Origin: Cymodocea nodosa
Taxonomy: Eukaryota > Streptophyta > Magnoliopsida > Alismatales > Cymodoceaceae
DNA: 64,000 nt
Assembly: GCA_036874045.1 (NCBI GenBank)
Contig: JAZBRI010000003.1
Coordinates: 632,501 to 696,500, forward strand
Direction of reading: 5' to 3'
This document shows, piece after piece, positions 63,999 to 64,000 of the stretch; position 1 is the stretch's first letter, and every line of letters starts with the position of its first letter. The notes under the pieces are model-generated. The model worked only from the letters and a program-made list of their open reading frames with translations, was not told the origin of the DNA and did not search any database. The translations under genes were made by a program, and so were the position numbers.

Positions 63999-64000
63999 GT

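Larger units (their letters stand above)
60279..64000. other. AT-rich intergenic right arm
   Basis: Very AT-rich from 60300 to 61750. A T-run/A-run junction lies at 61708-61749 and a GC-richer island at about 61785-61960 holds no gene I recognise. (AAT)n and AT-rich microsatellite sequence lies at 62078-62270. A minisatellite (annotated separately) follows. Frames at 62969-63196 and 63738-63977 have no known relatives. Confidence 0.55.

Overview
This window is nuclear DNA from a flowering plant. Every gene has many short exons with GT-AG introns, intergenic DNA is AT-rich, and introns carry plant-type non-LTR retrotransposons (RTE and L1 LINEs) and Au-like SINEs. First exons of several genes (PRA1, NEDD1, MATE, PP1) are much richer in G+C than the rest. 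That fits a monocot better than a eudicot, but it is not proof. Exon structures were assembled by eye from splice sites, reading-frame continuity and recalled family sequences. All exon joins given below keep frame.

Layout. 1-3805 (+): last seven exons of a plastid uracil phosphoribosyltransferase (UPP). 6106-7977 (-): complete seven-exon PRA1-family membrane protein, clade A-like. 11090-20935 (+): complete 19-exon delta-1-pyrroline-5-carboxylate synthase (P5CS). 21170-23759 (+): 5'-truncated L1 LINE. 24968-37500 (-): complete ten-exon NEDD1 WD40 protein. 38139-38742: Harbinger-like element lying between divergent genes. 39064-43188 (+): 14-exon coiled-coil protein of unassigned family. 44218-49864 (-): 13-exon plastid-type MATE transporter (DTX44-like). 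56177-59997 (-): three-exon PP1 catalytic subunit. 59998-64000: PP1 upstream DNA, AT-rich spacer, a minisatellite, and a TATA-like motif at the right edge.

The genes are unrelated housekeeping and metabolic genes, not a cluster: pyrimidine salvage, vesicle traffic, proline synthesis, microtubule nucleation, a coiled-coil protein, plastid transport and a phosphatase. Gene pairs PRA1/P5CS and NEDD1/coiled-coil are divergent. P5CS/NEDD1 and coiled-coil/MATE are convergent.

The most unusual content is non-genic. A diverged copy of NEDD1 exon 8 sits in a P5CS intron, abutting an RTE LINE 3' end. Exon ends with their splice donors are tandemly duplicated in UPP and beside the P5CS terminus. Several introns carry local duplications with offsets near 130 or 175-180 bp. 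A short poly(A)-tailed insert with a perfect 17-bp target-site duplication lies upstream of PP1. One intron in the coiled-coil gene appears to be GC-AG. I found no bacterial, organellar or viral genes, tRNA genes or CRISPR arrays.
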